NCBI RefSeq assembly: GCF_010365865.1
Contig: NZ_CP048020.1
Coordinates: 1,922,001-1,986,000 of the forward strand
Source of the DNA: Treponema vincentii
GTDB lineage: Bacteria > Spirochaetota > Spirochaetia > Treponematales > Treponemataceae
Direction of reading: 5' to 3'
Length of the DNA stretch: 64,000 nucleotides
Shown: piece by piece, positions 9,266 to 18,461 of the stretch
How the letters are laid out: each line of letters starts with the position of its first letter
How positions within the stretch are numbered: the first letter of the stretch is position 1
Made by a program: the position numbers and the translations under genes
Notes under the pieces: model-generated
Databases searched by the model: none
What the model saw: only the letters and a program-made list of their open reading frames with translations
Told to the model about the DNA's origin: nothing

Positions 9266-9757
9266 ATGATAAAGAACAGTATTGCAGCAGGGATCCTGCT
9301 CGTTGTTTTGAGTATGGCCGGATTGTATGCACAATCGCAAAAACCGCAGCCAGAACCGTACTTAACCGAAAAAGCCGTAAAAGGGCTTATCAAAAATCAC
9401 GAAAAGCTGCTTGAAAGCCTCAATACCATTCTGGACGGCGAGGATTCTAAAGAAAGGCAATGGTTTGAATCCTTTCAGGCTGCTCTGGGAGAAGATACCA
9501 ATCCGGCGGCTTTCCTGAAAAAGAATCCGACGCCGAAAAAACTGCAAGCACTTTTCCGGAAGTATGGGCTCGACGGAAAAACAGGACTATTGCAAATCAT
9601 GGTGATTGCCTATGCCGCTTTGAATTCCGAATATGGGGCTATTCCTCTTGAAATTCATCCGGATGATTTGAAACTCGTACAAAAATACCATACGGAACTG
9701 TCTGAATTACTCAAGCCCATACCGGTTGAAACGGAAAGCGATACAGGTGATCAATAA
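9266..9757 (+). CDS. Secreted hypothetical protein
   Basis: A 163-residue protein with an N-terminal signal peptide (MIKNSIAAGILLVVLSMAGL, likely cleaved after YAQ). The mature part is charged and helical, without cysteines or a family I recognise. ATG 9266 is preceded by ATAGGAGAT; the longer frame from 9098 has no ribosome binding site and would bury the signal peptide. It lies 91 bases upstream of the LolD-like gene on the same strand, so it may be the first gene of that operon and act in the periplasm with the lipoprotein export system (inference). Confidence 0.7.
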   Translation: MIKNSIAAGILLVVLSMAGLYAQSQKPQPEPYLTEKAVKGLIKNHEKLLESLNTILDGEDSKERQWFESFQAALGEDTNPAAFLKKNPTPKKLQALFRKYGLDGKTGLLQIMVIAYAALNSEYGAIPLEIHPDDLKLVQKYHTELSELLKPIPVETESDTGDQ

Positions 9758-9848
9758 AAAACACGGTTACAAAATCAGCAGTCGAAAGCATTAGCTTATC
9801 ACACTCATTTTATGCTATTTTAGTAATTACAATTCGAGGAGATCATAT

Positions 9849-10601
9849 ATGACCATTGTACAAGTTAAGAATTTGCGCAAAACCTATCCCTTAGGGAAGG
9901 TTTTGGTAGAAGCAGTAAAAGGAATTAATTTTTCCATCGATAGCGGGGAATTTGTTTCCATTTCCGGACCGTCCGGCTCAGGGAAATCCACTACGCTCAA
10001 CATGATTGGCTTGATCGATACGCCGACCTCCGGTGAGCTTATCATAAACGGAGAAACAATTTATCAAGAAAAAGACTTTACCTCTCTTTCCAAACGGAAA
10101 AACAAGGGCTTAAAAATTCCGCCGAAGCTCGACAAGCGGATCACTCAGCTGCGCCACGAGTATCTGGGCTTTATCTTTCAATCCTTTAACCTGATTCCTG
10201 TTTTGGATGTATACGAAAACATCGAGTTTCCCCTTTTGTTCGGTAAGGCAAAAGAAAGCAAAGAAAAGAGTAAGGAATGGATTGAGCACCTCATTGAAAA
10301 GGTCGGATTGAGCGAATGGACGCACCATAAATCGAACGAGCTTTCAGGCGGTCAGCGGCAGCGCGTTGCTATTGCCCGTGCCTTGGTTACAAAACCTGCA
10401 TTGGTGCTTGCCGACGAACCCACTGCAAACCTCGATTCCAAAACCGGCGATCAGATTCTTGCACTGATGAAGGACATGAGCCGCGAGTTTAATACCACCT
10501 TTATCTTCTCTACCCACGATGCAAAAATCGTCAATATGACCGACCACCGCATTAAAATCTTAGACGGAAATGTCGTCGAGGACACGAAGGTTAATGGGTA
10601 A
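9849..10601 (+). CDS. ABC transporter ATPase, LolD/MacB-like
   Basis: A 250-residue ATPase of the LolD/MacB/FtsE subfamily. Walker A GPSGSGKST is at residues 39-47, the Q-loop in IFQSFNLIP, the signature LSGGQRQR near residue 164, and Walker B ALVLADEPT followed by NLDS near 180. About 20 extra, lysine-rich residues (SLSKRKNKGLKIPPKLDK) are inserted between Walker A and the Q-loop compared with typical LolD. Ribosome binding site GAGGAG. Two FtsX-type permeases and a LolA-like carrier follow on the same strand, so it most likely powers lipoprotein release from the inner membrane for delivery to the outer membrane. Confidence 0.9.
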   Translation: MTIVQVKNLRKTYPLGKVLVEAVKGINFSIDSGEFVSISGPSGSGKSTTLNMIGLIDTPTSGELIINGETIYQEKDFTSLSKRKNKGLKIPPKLDKRITQLRHEYLGFIFQSFNLIPVLDVYENIEFPLLFGKAKESKEKSKEWIEHLIEKVGLSEWTHHKSNELSGGQRQRVAIARALVTKPALVLADEPTANLDSKTGDQILALMKDMSREFNTTFIFSTHDAKIVNMTDHRIKILDGNVVEDTKVNG

Positions 10602-10671
10602 TGGGTAATTATGATTTATCCGACGGAAGTGCGGTATTTACATGATTATGAATTAAATTGAAGAGGATATA

Positions 10672-12204
10672 ATGAATAAAACGATTTTTAAGTTGGCGTT
10701 GAAAAATCTTTTTTCGCATAAGACAAAGACGCTGATTATTATGATTTTGATCGGGCTTGGCAGCTTTTTGGTGGTGTTGGGACTCGGGGTGCTGAATTTC
10801 GCCGAAAAGCAAACAAAGAATGTATGCGAGAGCGATTTTTGCGGCGATATTTTTATTACCGGAAAACCCTCCGATAAAGACGTGAATGTAACAATTGCCG
10901 GTGCATATAAAAATGTCAATACGGGGAAATTGCCTTCGATGCCGTATCTATCAAAGATAGAAAAAATTGAGGCAAAGTTACATGACATGCCGGAAGCTTC
11001 TGTGTTTACGCGGGGAATGGTTGTCGGGTATGGTATGCTGCGTCCGGCTGACCTTTCCGACACGTGGGAGCCTAAGGGTGAAAACTTTTCGTATATGCCG
11101 TATGCCACGACACTCGGTATTGAGCCTTCTTCTTACAAAAAAACATTCGAGACAATCAAAGTGTATGAAGGTGAATTTCCCGATTCCGACGGTGCGGAAT
11201 TTATCCTGCTGCCGCAAAAGGTAAAAGAAAAGTACGAGAAATATTATGAACGGGAATTGCATGTTGGAGATGAAGTTGTGGTGATGAGCTTTGGAGAAAA
11301 AGCAAAGCTGCGCAAAATAAGAGTGAGCGGTTTTTTTACCTTTGCACATCCCGATACGGCAATTCAGGCGGTACTGTATACGGATATCAACAGTGCGCGT
11401 ATGCTTGCCGGTGTAACGATGGGTGCTCGTACCGTTACGGAAATTCCTAAGTCAATCGATTTAAGCCTTGCAGAGAAAAGCGAAGACGACTTGTTCTCCG
11501 ATGATGCAGTCGGTGTTACCGAAGAGGCGGAAAGCATCACTGAAAAAAAAGCGACTGCGGAAGAGTTGGAAAATATTTTAGGCAGTACGGAGCTGCGCAA
11601 TCAGCTCAATATGGCGGACACCGATGCATGGCACTTTGTAACGGTTAAGCTGAAGGATCCTTCAAAAACATCCCGGGTGATTGCAGATTTGAATAAATGG
11701 TTTGCAGAAGAAGGTCTTATAGCACAAGCGCTTCCGTGGGATAAAGCAGTGGTGCAGTATGCTGCTGCGATTAAGATGACACGGACGCTGATGATTGCGG
11801 TGCTGGTATTGCTTGCCGTTGTGGTGCTCATCGTCATTATGAATACGCTTGTCGTTTCTGTGATGGAGCGGACGGCAGAAATCGGTACGATGCGTGCCAT
11901 CGGAGCAAAGCGTTCCTTTGTCAGGCGGCTCTTTTATACGGAGTCGTTTTTACTTTCGTGCGTTGGGGCTCTGTGCGGGATTGCTCTTGCGATTATCGCA
12001 GGGCTTATCTTTAATGCGTTGGGAATCAGACTTCCGAATGAAACGATGGCGGTTATGTTCGGCGGTTATAAAATCCAGACAGCTATCTCGCCGGTCGCAG
12101 TATTGAGTACACTTGCCGCTATGCTTGCCGCCGGAGTAATTGCAAATTGGTATCCGGTTGGACTTGCATTAAAGATCAGCCCATTGGAAGCCATCAACAA
12201 ATAA
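10672..12204 (+). CDS. FtsX-family ABC permease, LolC/LolE-like (first)
   Basis: A 510-residue permease with an N-terminal membrane helix (residues 20-40), a large periplasmic domain of about 330 residues, and three C-terminal helices containing the FtsX-domain motif MERTAEIGTMRAIGAKR. This is the topology of LolC, LolE and MacB permeases, which extract lipoproteins from the inner membrane. The periplasmic domain carries an acidic insert (about residues 265-305). Ribosome binding site AAGAGG. It follows the ATPase by 70 bases and precedes the second permease by 34 bases, forming one operon. Confidence 0.85.
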   Translation: MNKTIFKLALKNLFSHKTKTLIIMILIGLGSFLVVLGLGVLNFAEKQTKNVCESDFCGDIFITGKPSDKDVNVTIAGAYKNVNTGKLPSMPYLSKIEKIEAKLHDMPEASVFTRGMVVGYGMLRPADLSDTWEPKGENFSYMPYATTLGIEPSSYKKTFETIKVYEGEFPDSDGAEFILLPQKVKEKYEKYYERELHVGDEVVVMSFGEKAKLRKIRVSGFFTFAHPDTAIQAVLYTDINSARMLAGVTMGARTVTEIPKSIDLSLAEKSEDDLFSDDAVGVTEEAESITEKKATAEELENILGSTELRNQLNMADTDAWHFVTVKLKDPSKTSRVIADLNKWFAEEGLIAQALPWDKAVVQYAAAIKMTRTLMIAVLVLLAVVVLIVIMNTLVVSVMERTAEIGTMRAIGAKRSFVRRLFYTESFLLSCVGALCGIALAIIAGLIFNALGIRLPNETMAVMFGGYKIQTAISPVAVLSTLAAMLAAGVIANWYPVGLALKISPLEAINK

Positions 12205-12238
12205 GGCATTGGTAATGAAGGCATTTTAAGGAAAGATT

Positions 12239-13573
12239 ATGAATATATTAAAGATTGCATTTCGGAATTTAAATAGGCAAAAACGGCGCAGTATGCTGTT
12301 GGTTATTGCGATTGTATTTGCGTTTCTTATTGTAACATTGATCGACGGACTATCGGCAGGTGCGCGTAAGAGTTTGGAATATCAGATTGCAAAGATTATC
12401 GGCGGGCATGTCTATGTAACCGGGGCAGAAAAGGCAGCGGACAAGACAGAAGATGATAAGGCGAATGAATACCTTCCTCCCGAAAGTGTTGAGCTTGTGC
12501 ATAGAATCATCAAAGAAGAAAAAATTGATGCATTGTATACAACCGTGCGTGCACAGCGTTACGGCACGCTGATTTTTGCAGGGAATCAGTTGACTGCTCA
12601 AATTGCAGGCTGCAAATTCGATGAGGAAGAAGCCTTACGCAATAGTTTTGCGTTTAAAGAAGGCGGATGGGAGAACGTAAACATAGAAAACGCTCTTTTT
12701 ATCCCTCAAAAAACCGCCGAAGCGCTGAATGTCGCTTTGAATGATGTTATCCTTTATGAAATGACTACGTTAAGCGGACAGGCAACGGTTGCGGAATTTC
12801 AAATAGCAGGCATTTATCAAGATCAAAGTCAATTTGATCAAATACAGTTTTATGCGAACTTCGATTATCTCAATAAAATTGCCGAAATTCCCGAAGGGTG
12901 TGTTGCTCAGTTCGGTATTTTCTTGAGAGATGAAAACCAGCAAGATGCTGTTGCGTCCATTTTTGAAAAGCGCCTTGCCGAATACGGTCCCGTTACCAGC
13001 CGTGAACTGGCGGCGCAGTTTAACCCAACCTCTCCCGGGCAGGAATTGCTGCGGCAGTTGAATGAAGGAAAGTGGGACGGAACAAAATACGCCGTTATGA
13101 CCTTCTACGATTTTGCGCCGCAGATGGTAACGCTTTCACAGACGATACAGTGGGTCAGTCTCGGTGTGCTGTTGGTATTGCTGCTCGTTACGATGATCGG
13201 TATTTCCAATACGTTCAGGATGGTTGTGCATGAGCGGAAGGGCGAAATCGGTACGATGCGTTCTTGCGGTGTCAGCAGGGGAAAGGTGAGCCTTTTATTT
13301 CTTGCGGAGGCAGGCTTTCTTTCGGTTATCGGTGCCGCAGCGGGCTTTGTGCTTGCGCTGCTCGTTATGCTGATTATCAGCCTTATCCCCATATCGATTG
13401 ACTCGGTACTCAGTATGCTCACCACAAACGGACATTTCTTGTGGATACTGTCGCCGACCGTTATCTGTTTAAAATTCCTGCTAACGGCTTTCTTAGCAAT
13501 CCTTGCAGCGCTCGGCCCCGCAATCCGTGCAGCCAACATGATCCCTGCGGAAGCCTTGCGATCGAGCAAGTAA
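12239..13573 (+). CDS. FtsX-family ABC permease, LolC/LolE-like (second)
   Basis: A 444-residue paralogue of the preceding permease: N-terminal helix (LLVIAIVFAFLIVTLIDGL), periplasmic domain, and a C-terminal FtsX domain with VVHERKGEIGTMRSCGVSRG and two further helices. Two different permeases next to one ATPase match a LolC-LolE heterodimer rather than a homodimeric system. The ribosome binding site is AAGGAAAG, 5 bases before ATG. A lipoprotein carrier gene follows after about 90 bases. Confidence 0.85.
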   Translation: MNILKIAFRNLNRQKRRSMLLVIAIVFAFLIVTLIDGLSAGARKSLEYQIAKIIGGHVYVTGAEKAADKTEDDKANEYLPPESVELVHRIIKEEKIDALYTTVRAQRYGTLIFAGNQLTAQIAGCKFDEEEALRNSFAFKEGGWENVNIENALFIPQKTAEALNVALNDVILYEMTTLSGQATVAEFQIAGIYQDQSQFDQIQFYANFDYLNKIAEIPEGCVAQFGIFLRDENQQDAVASIFEKRLAEYGPVTSRELAAQFNPTSPGQELLRQLNEGKWDGTKYAVMTFYDFAPQMVTLSQTIQWVSLGVLLVLLLVTMIGISNTFRMVVHERKGEIGTMRSCGVSRGKVSLLFLAEAGFLSVIGAAAGFVLALLVMLIISLIPISIDSVLSMLTTNGHFLWILSPTVICLKFLLTAFLAILAALGPAIRAANMIPAEALRSSK

Positions 13574-13635
13574 AGGGAATATACCCCATGAAGGGGTCTC
13601 GTGAGTAAAGTAAGAAAATGCCTCGAGCGTTTTAC

Positions 13636-13665
13636 TAAGAGGAGAATATATAAGAGGAGAATATA
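13636..13665 (+). promoter_or_regulatory. Tandemly duplicated ribosome binding site
   Basis: TAAGAGGAGAATATA occurs twice back to back (13636-13650 and 13651-13665), immediately before the ATG at 13666. Each copy holds an AAGAGGAG Shine-Dalgarno sequence, so the start codon has two possible sites 15 bases apart; only the nearer has normal spacing. Confidence 0.7.
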
Positions 13666-14445
13666 ATGGATTATAAAACGATGACGAAAAAACATGCCGC
13701 AGTGTTTTTTGCGGCTATCTTATGTGCGCTGCCGCTCTCGCTTTCGGCACAAATACCGAGCACGGAAGAGATGTACGGTATTTTGGAAAAGCAGTACGAA
13801 GCAGGTAACTTTGATAAAGATATAACCTGCACGCTTTCGCTCATTATCGAAAAGCCGAACGAACCGAAATCTGCGCAGCAGTATAAACTATTCCGGCGTG
13901 ATACAAAAGATCAAACCACGCTTGTGCAGCTTGCGCCTGAGGCGGATAAGGGAACGGGGTATATGCAGGAAAAGAATAACCTCTGGGTATATGATCCTAC
14001 CTCGCATCAATTTACCCACTCTTCGCTTAAGCGCGCTATCGGGGATTCCGATGCAAGTGTTTCAGATGTTAATAAACGGTCTGAATTTAGAAAGACTTAC
14101 GAAATTACCGATATAGCAGCATCAAAACTCGGTAAGTTTGATGTATATGCAGTTACGCTCAAGACTCTTCTTTCTGACGCGCGGTATGCGCAGGAAAAAT
14201 ATTACGTGCGTAAAACTGATCCGCTTATCTTAAAAATCGAAAGCTACGGCTCAAGCGGACGGCTGATGCGCACCACGCTCCTGCCTAAATACGTCAAAAT
14301 CGGTAATTTCAACTGGCCTGCTCAATCCATCTATATTAACGAAATCAATAAGGGTGAAAAGACCACACAAATACTCTCCGATTTTGATACCTCCGACATA
14401 CCGGATGTGGTGTTTACGAAGGCCTACTTGGAAAAAATCAATTGA
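13666..14445 (+). CDS. Outer-membrane lipoprotein-sorting protein, LolA-like
   Basis: A 259-residue periplasmic protein with a signal peptide (FFAAILCALPLSLSAQ) and the features of the bacterial 'outer membrane lipoprotein-sorting protein' family (a LolA-like half-barrel): KYKLFRRDTKD-like strands, QLAPEADKGTGYMQEKNNLW, VYDPTSHQFTHSS and a C-terminal FDTSDIPDVVFTKAYLEKI. It would accept lipoproteins from the upstream LolCDE-like complex and carry them across the periplasm. Spirochaetes depend heavily on surface lipoproteins, so this operon is likely important. The ATG follows a duplicated ribosome binding site. Confidence 0.85.
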   Translation: MDYKTMTKKHAAVFFAAILCALPLSLSAQIPSTEEMYGILEKQYEAGNFDKDITCTLSLIIEKPNEPKSAQQYKLFRRDTKDQTTLVQLAPEADKGTGYMQEKNNLWVYDPTSHQFTHSSLKRAIGDSDASVSDVNKRSEFRKTYEITDIAASKLGKFDVYAVTLKTLLSDARYAQEKYYVRKTDPLILKIESYGSSGRLMRTTLLPKYVKIGNFNWPAQSIYINEINKGEKTTQILSDFDTSDIPDVVFTKAYLEKIN

Positions 14446-14447
14446 TC

Positions 14448-14568
14448 GTTTGCAAATAGCGGGGCATCTACTGCGTCGCACGGCAAAAAAGTGTCCTCAA
14501 CGTATCGAAGATACGCCTGCGGTACTTTTTTGCCTACCTCCTTGTATCTACCTCCGCTATTTGCAAAC
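14448..14568 (+). repeat. Three-tier nested hairpin after the LolA-like gene
   Basis: Outer arms GTTTGCAAATAGCGG (14448-14462) and CCGCTATTTGCAAAC (14554-14568) pair perfectly over 15 bp. Middle arms GGCAAAAAAGT (14482-14492) and ACTTTTTTGCC (14524-14534) pair over 11 bp. Inner arms CGTATC and GATACG (14501-14515) close on a GAA loop. The structure starts 3 bases after the stop codon, so it may terminate the lol operon. A homologue with different stems lies at 55534-55656. Confidence 0.8.
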
Positions 14569-15201
14569 GCGCTGGAGGGGCACATCTACTTCGTTACTGC
14601 GCACAAATAAATCCTCGACGTATCAGAACGGACAGGGATGTCCGGGGTGATAACCAGTAGCGAGTTTTTCGTCAGAAAAACTCGTAGCCCAAGAATGTGC
14701 AAGGACGCACATTCTTGGGCGAGGATGGCGGGGGAGTAAATCAGTAACGAGTTTAGACGTAAGGCTAAACTCGTAGCCACAGAATGTACAGGACGTACAT
14801 TCTGTGGCGTGCCTGCGGGTGTTTTTTGTGCGCTCCTAGCAATTTCAGAACGGACAAGGATGTCGGTGGTGATAAGCAGTAGCGAGATTTGTGTTATGCA
14901 CAAATCTCGTCGTTGAGAAGCGTACAAGGAGGTACGCTTCTCAACAGGCTATTTCCAAACGCGCTGGAGAGGCACATCTACTTCGTTACTGCGCACAAAT
15001 AAATCCTCGACGTATCAGAACGGACAGGGATGTCCGGGGTGATAACCAGTAGCGAGTTTTTCGTCAGAAAAACTCGTAGCCCAAGAATGTGCAAGGACGC
15101 ACATTCTTAGGCGAGGATGGCGGGAGAGTAAATCAGTAACGAGTTTAGACGTAAGGCTAAACTCGTAGCCACAGAATGTACAGGACGTACATTCTGTGGC
15201 G
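14564..15201 (+). repeat. 392-bp tandem duplication of hairpin repeats
   Basis: The segment at 14564-14809 recurs at 14956-15201 with an exact offset of 392 bases and only a few substitutions. Each unit holds hairpins with stems such as CGAGTTTTTC/GAAAAACTCG, AAGAATGTGC/GCACATTCTT, CGAGTTTAG/CTAAACTCG and CAGAATGTAC/GTACATTCTG. Between the copies (about 14830-14950) are two more hairpins, including 14883-14909 and 14913-14944, homologous to those at 6291-6346. No protein-coding frame in 14446-15248 is credible. Confidence 0.85.
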
Positions 15202-15248
15202 AGGATGTCCGTGGTATGTTGATTTATCTTCCTGCTTTCAGCAAAGTG

Positions 15249-16586
15249 TTATTTTTTTACCAAGTCGGTTGCGAATATCTTTATCATAATAATAACTGAA
15301 AGCACTACGACAATTCCGTCAACGAGCGGCATTGCGAGCCATACGCCCCGCGCTCCGAAAAAATGCGGCAGTATGAGTACGGCAGGCACAAAGAGCACCA
15401 GCTGCCGTGAGATCGCTAAAATACCGGCGGGTTTCGGCTTGCCGATGGCCTGAAAGAGCGTCATATTCAATATCATAATCGCAAGCGCAGGGAAGATTAT
15501 CATGGCAATAACGGCATTGGTTTTTCCTTGTGCAACGAGCACGGGGTTATCGATAAACAGCCCAAGTACCTTTTCGGGACTCAGCAAAAAGATACCCCAT
15601 GCAATGACGGCGAGCAAAAGGCCGAAGCCATAGAACAAGCCGGTGCCTTTTTTTACCCGATCAAAAAGCCCCGCGCCGAAGTTCGTACCGACAAAAGGCT
15701 GGAACCCTTGGCTTAATCCCCACAGCGGAATAAAACTCAACATCAAATAGCGGAAGAATGCGCCCATTAGAACGACCTGATCTTCTCCACCGTATTTTTT
15801 CAATGTCGAATACATGACCGTTTGCTGTACCAGAGAAAGAACCTGCATAATCATCGCAGACATACCGATTGCAATTGTTTCTCCGACAATCGATTTATCC
15901 GGTTTAAGGGTTTTAAAGCGAACATTTTTGCTGAAGCACAAAAAGTAAAAAAAGCTGGCCAATGCAAAAACCGCCTGCGAAATAACCGTGGCAACGGCAG
16001 CGCCGGCGATTCCTTGTTTGAACACGATAATGAACAGCGCGTCAAGCACAATATTCAGCACGGCACCGGATCCCATGATAATCATCGCAAGTGCAATTCT
16101 TCCTTCTCCGCGCAGTACCATATTTGAAGCCTGTCCGAAGTTTACAAATATGGAGCCAAGGTACACAATCCGTAAATATTGTACACCCATTGTGTGCATT
16201 TCCCCTTCCGCCCCGATAAGGGTGAGAAGCTGCGGCGCAAAAATGTATCCTACTATCATCACTACTGAGGACATCAGTACCGACAACACCAATACGTTCC
16301 CCATCACCGCATCGACGGTCTTTTGATCTTTTCTGCCGACTGCCCGCGATAAAATCGATGCGGAACCAATTCCGACCAATACCGCAATACCGTTATTCAC
16401 CAGCGTAAAAGCATACGCAACGCTGATCGCACCGAGCGCTTTTTCGCCTACATACCGTCCGACAAACATTGCGTCGACGAAACTGTACAAACTGATTACC
16501 AGCATACCGATGATTCCCGGCACGCCCAACTGTAACATGAGCTTGAATATATTTCCCGATACAAGCTCCTCTCGTTTATCTGTCAT
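15249..16586 (-). CDS. MATE-family multidrug/toxin exporter
   Basis: A 445-residue, twelve-helix inner-membrane antiporter of the MATE (DinF/NorM-like) family, exporting organic cations or other toxic compounds in exchange for Na+ or H+. The N-terminal half contains the usual LGVPGIIGMLVISLYSFVDA and FVGRYVGEKALGAISVAY sequences; the second half repeats the fold. ATG 16586 has an AGGAGT site 4 bases upstream, so I prefer it to the GTG at 16592. No partner genes; the downstream side is filled with repeats. Substrate unknown. Confidence 0.88.
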   Translation of the reverse strand: MTDKREELVSGNIFKLMLQLGVPGIIGMLVISLYSFVDAMFVGRYVGEKALGAISVAYAFTLVNNGIAVLVGIGSASILSRAVGRKDQKTVDAVMGNVLVLSVLMSSVVMIVGYIFAPQLLTLIGAEGEMHTMGVQYLRIVYLGSIFVNFGQASNMVLRGEGRIALAMIIMGSGAVLNIVLDALFIIVFKQGIAGAAVATVISQAVFALASFFYFLCFSKNVRFKTLKPDKSIVGETIAIGMSAMIMQVLSLVQQTVMYSTLKKYGGEDQVVLMGAFFRYLMLSFIPLWGLSQGFQPFVGTNFGAGLFDRVKKGTGLFYGFGLLLAVIAWGIFLLSPEKVLGLFIDNPVLVAQGKTNAVIAMIIFPALAIMILNMTLFQAIGKPKPAGILAISRQLVLFVPAVLILPHFFGARGVWLAMPLVDGIVVVLSVIIMIKIFATDLVKK

Positions 16587-16750
16587 AAACACTCCTAAAA
16601 TAGAAACCGACGATACCGTCAGTTATTCATAGTGGAAATATATACGAATGGAAATGGATTGTCAACCGGATATAACAGCGCAATCAGAGCAAGTACATCA
16701 AATACACTTCGTTGATTACGCCGGACTTATATGATAAAAGGATATTGATA

Positions 16751-16802
16751 TTATTCGTGCGGAGGGTTTAATACCCCGACGCTTGCGTCGGGGCTGTTGA
16801 TT
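16751..16802 (+). repeat. REP-like palindrome, copy 2
   Basis: Contains TTATTCGTGCGGAGGG, then the perfect palindrome CCCCGACGCTTGCGTCGGGG, flanked by TTAATA and TGTTGATT. The 49608-49659 copy shares the whole 52-base unit, including the TTATTCGTGCGGAGGG leader. It lies in the gap between the MATE exporter and the abgT gene. Confidence 0.75.
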
Positions 16803-16893
16803 AAAATTTATATTTGCCAATACGAAAATCATCGTATATAATTGAAGATATTATCGCATCATGATATGCGAAAACCATTTTCTAGGAGTTCTT

Positions 16894-18444
16894 ATGAGTA
16901 CAAAAAAGAACAAGGAAGTCTCAGGCTTTCTTAAAGGCGTTGAAAGGATCGGAAATAAGCTGCCTCATCCGGCGATGCTTTTCTTTATCCTCAGCATTAT
17001 CGTTGTTATTATTTCAGCCATTGTAGCGGCTGTCGGTGCGCCGGTTACCTACTTTGACGCAAAAAAGGGGCAGGAAGTAACGATAAAGGCTGTCTCGCTT
17101 TTGAATGTCGAGGGATTTCGCTATATTTTGAACAGCGCAACGAAAAACTTTACCGGTTTTGCGCCGCTCGGTACGGTATTGGTCGCAATGCTCGGTATCG
17201 GCGTTGCCGAATGGACGGGGCTCATTAATACCTCATTGAAGAAGCTTCTCACCAATATTAACCCTCGGTTGCTGACAGCCGTTGTCGTTTTTGCCGGTAT
17301 TATGAGTAACATTGCGTCCGATGCAGGCTACGTTGTAGTTATTCCGCTCGGCGCCATTGTGTTTGCCAATGCGGGCAGGCATCCGCTGGCGGGTCTTGCC
17401 GCTGCCTTTGCCGGTGTTTCGGGTGGTTTTTCTGCGAACCTCTTGCTGGGGACTACCGACCCGCTGTTAACCGGCATCACTATTGAGGCCTTGCACAATG
17501 CCGGTATGGACATCCCGCTTGATCCTACCTGTAACTGGTACTTTATGGTCGTTTCAACATTCTTGTTGACAATTATCGGAACCTTGGTAACCGAAAAAAT
17601 CGTAGAGAAAAACTTAGGCGAATACCACGGCACCTATAAGCCGGACAATATGCCCGTTTCCGCAGAAGAAACAAAAGGGTTAAAGCGTGCGGGTATTTCC
17701 ATTCTGATTATGGTGGTCATACTTGCAATCGGCATGTTCGGCTTACCCGGCCTCCCGTCCCTTGCCATTTTAAGCGAAGTAAATCCCAAAACAGGTGTAA
17801 GTTCTCTGAGTAACTTTATGCACGGCGGTTTGCTCCCCGTTATTCTAATCCTTTTCTTGGTACCCGGTTTAGTATACGGTAAAACATTGGGAAAAATTAA
17901 AAGTTCCGGAGACCTTGTAAAAGGTATGACGCACGGAATGAGCTCAATGGCCGGCTACCTCGTACTGGCATTCTTTGCAGCGCAGTTTGTCAGCTACTTC
18001 GGTAAGACAAACCTTGGAACAATTATTTCCGTAAACGGCGCTAACTTCTTAAAGAGTATCGGTTTTACCGGTTTACCGTTAATCATCGCATTCGTTATTA
18101 TTTCCGCTTTCTTGAACCTCTTTATCGGTTCCGCTTCTGCTAAGTGGGCGATTATGGCTCCGATCTTCGTACCGATGATGGTAAACCTCGGCCTCTCACC
18201 GGCTTTAACGCAGGTTGCATACCGTATCGGAGATTCCAGCACCAATATCATCACTCCGTTGATGAGCTATTTTGCGATGATCGTTGTCTTTATGAAAAAG
18301 TATGATGAGGATTCCGGTCTTGGAACATTGATATCGATAATGTTGCCGTATTCAATCGCGTTCCTGCTTTCATGGCTCGGTTTGATGATTATTTGGTATG
18401 TAACCGGCTTACCGCTCGGTCCGGGAGCATTCTTAACACTGTAA
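16894..18444 (+). CDS. abgT: AbgT-family transporter
   Basis: A 516-residue membrane protein of the AbgT family, whose E. coli founder imports p-aminobenzoyl-glutamate; other members export antimetabolites such as sulfonamides. Family stretches seen include GVERIGNKLPHPAMLFFI near the N-terminus, SDAGYVVVIPLGA near residue 140, GGFSANLLLGTTDPLLTGIT, and the C-terminal IGSASAKWAIMAPIFVPM with DSSTNIITPLM. ATG 16894 is supported by TAGGAG 6 bases upstream; the earlier ATG 16861 lacks a site. No peptidase gene is adjacent, so uptake of folate breakdown products is possible but not proven. Confidence 0.88.
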   Translation: MSTKKNKEVSGFLKGVERIGNKLPHPAMLFFILSIIVVIISAIVAAVGAPVTYFDAKKGQEVTIKAVSLLNVEGFRYILNSATKNFTGFAPLGTVLVAMLGIGVAEWTGLINTSLKKLLTNINPRLLTAVVVFAGIMSNIASDAGYVVVIPLGAIVFANAGRHPLAGLAAAFAGVSGGFSANLLLGTTDPLLTGITIEALHNAGMDIPLDPTCNWYFMVVSTFLLTIIGTLVTEKIVEKNLGEYHGTYKPDNMPVSAEETKGLKRAGISILIMVVILAIGMFGLPGLPSLAILSEVNPKTGVSSLSNFMHGGLLPVILILFLVPGLVYGKTLGKIKSSGDLVKGMTHGMSSMAGYLVLAFFAAQFVSYFGKTNLGTIISVNGANFLKSIGFTGLPLIIAFVIISAFLNLFIGSASAKWAIMAPIFVPMMVNLGLSPALTQVAYRIGDSSTNIITPLMSYFAMIVVFMKKYDEDSGLGTLISIMLPYSIAFLLSWLGLMIIWYVTGLPLGPGAFLTL

Positions 18445-18461
18445 GATTCCGGATATTTGTG

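Noticed and set aside
14446..15248. CRISPR array
   Set aside because: The repeats are hairpins with varied stems and uneven spacing, plus one long tandem copy. There are no identical short repeats with regular spacers and no cas genes.
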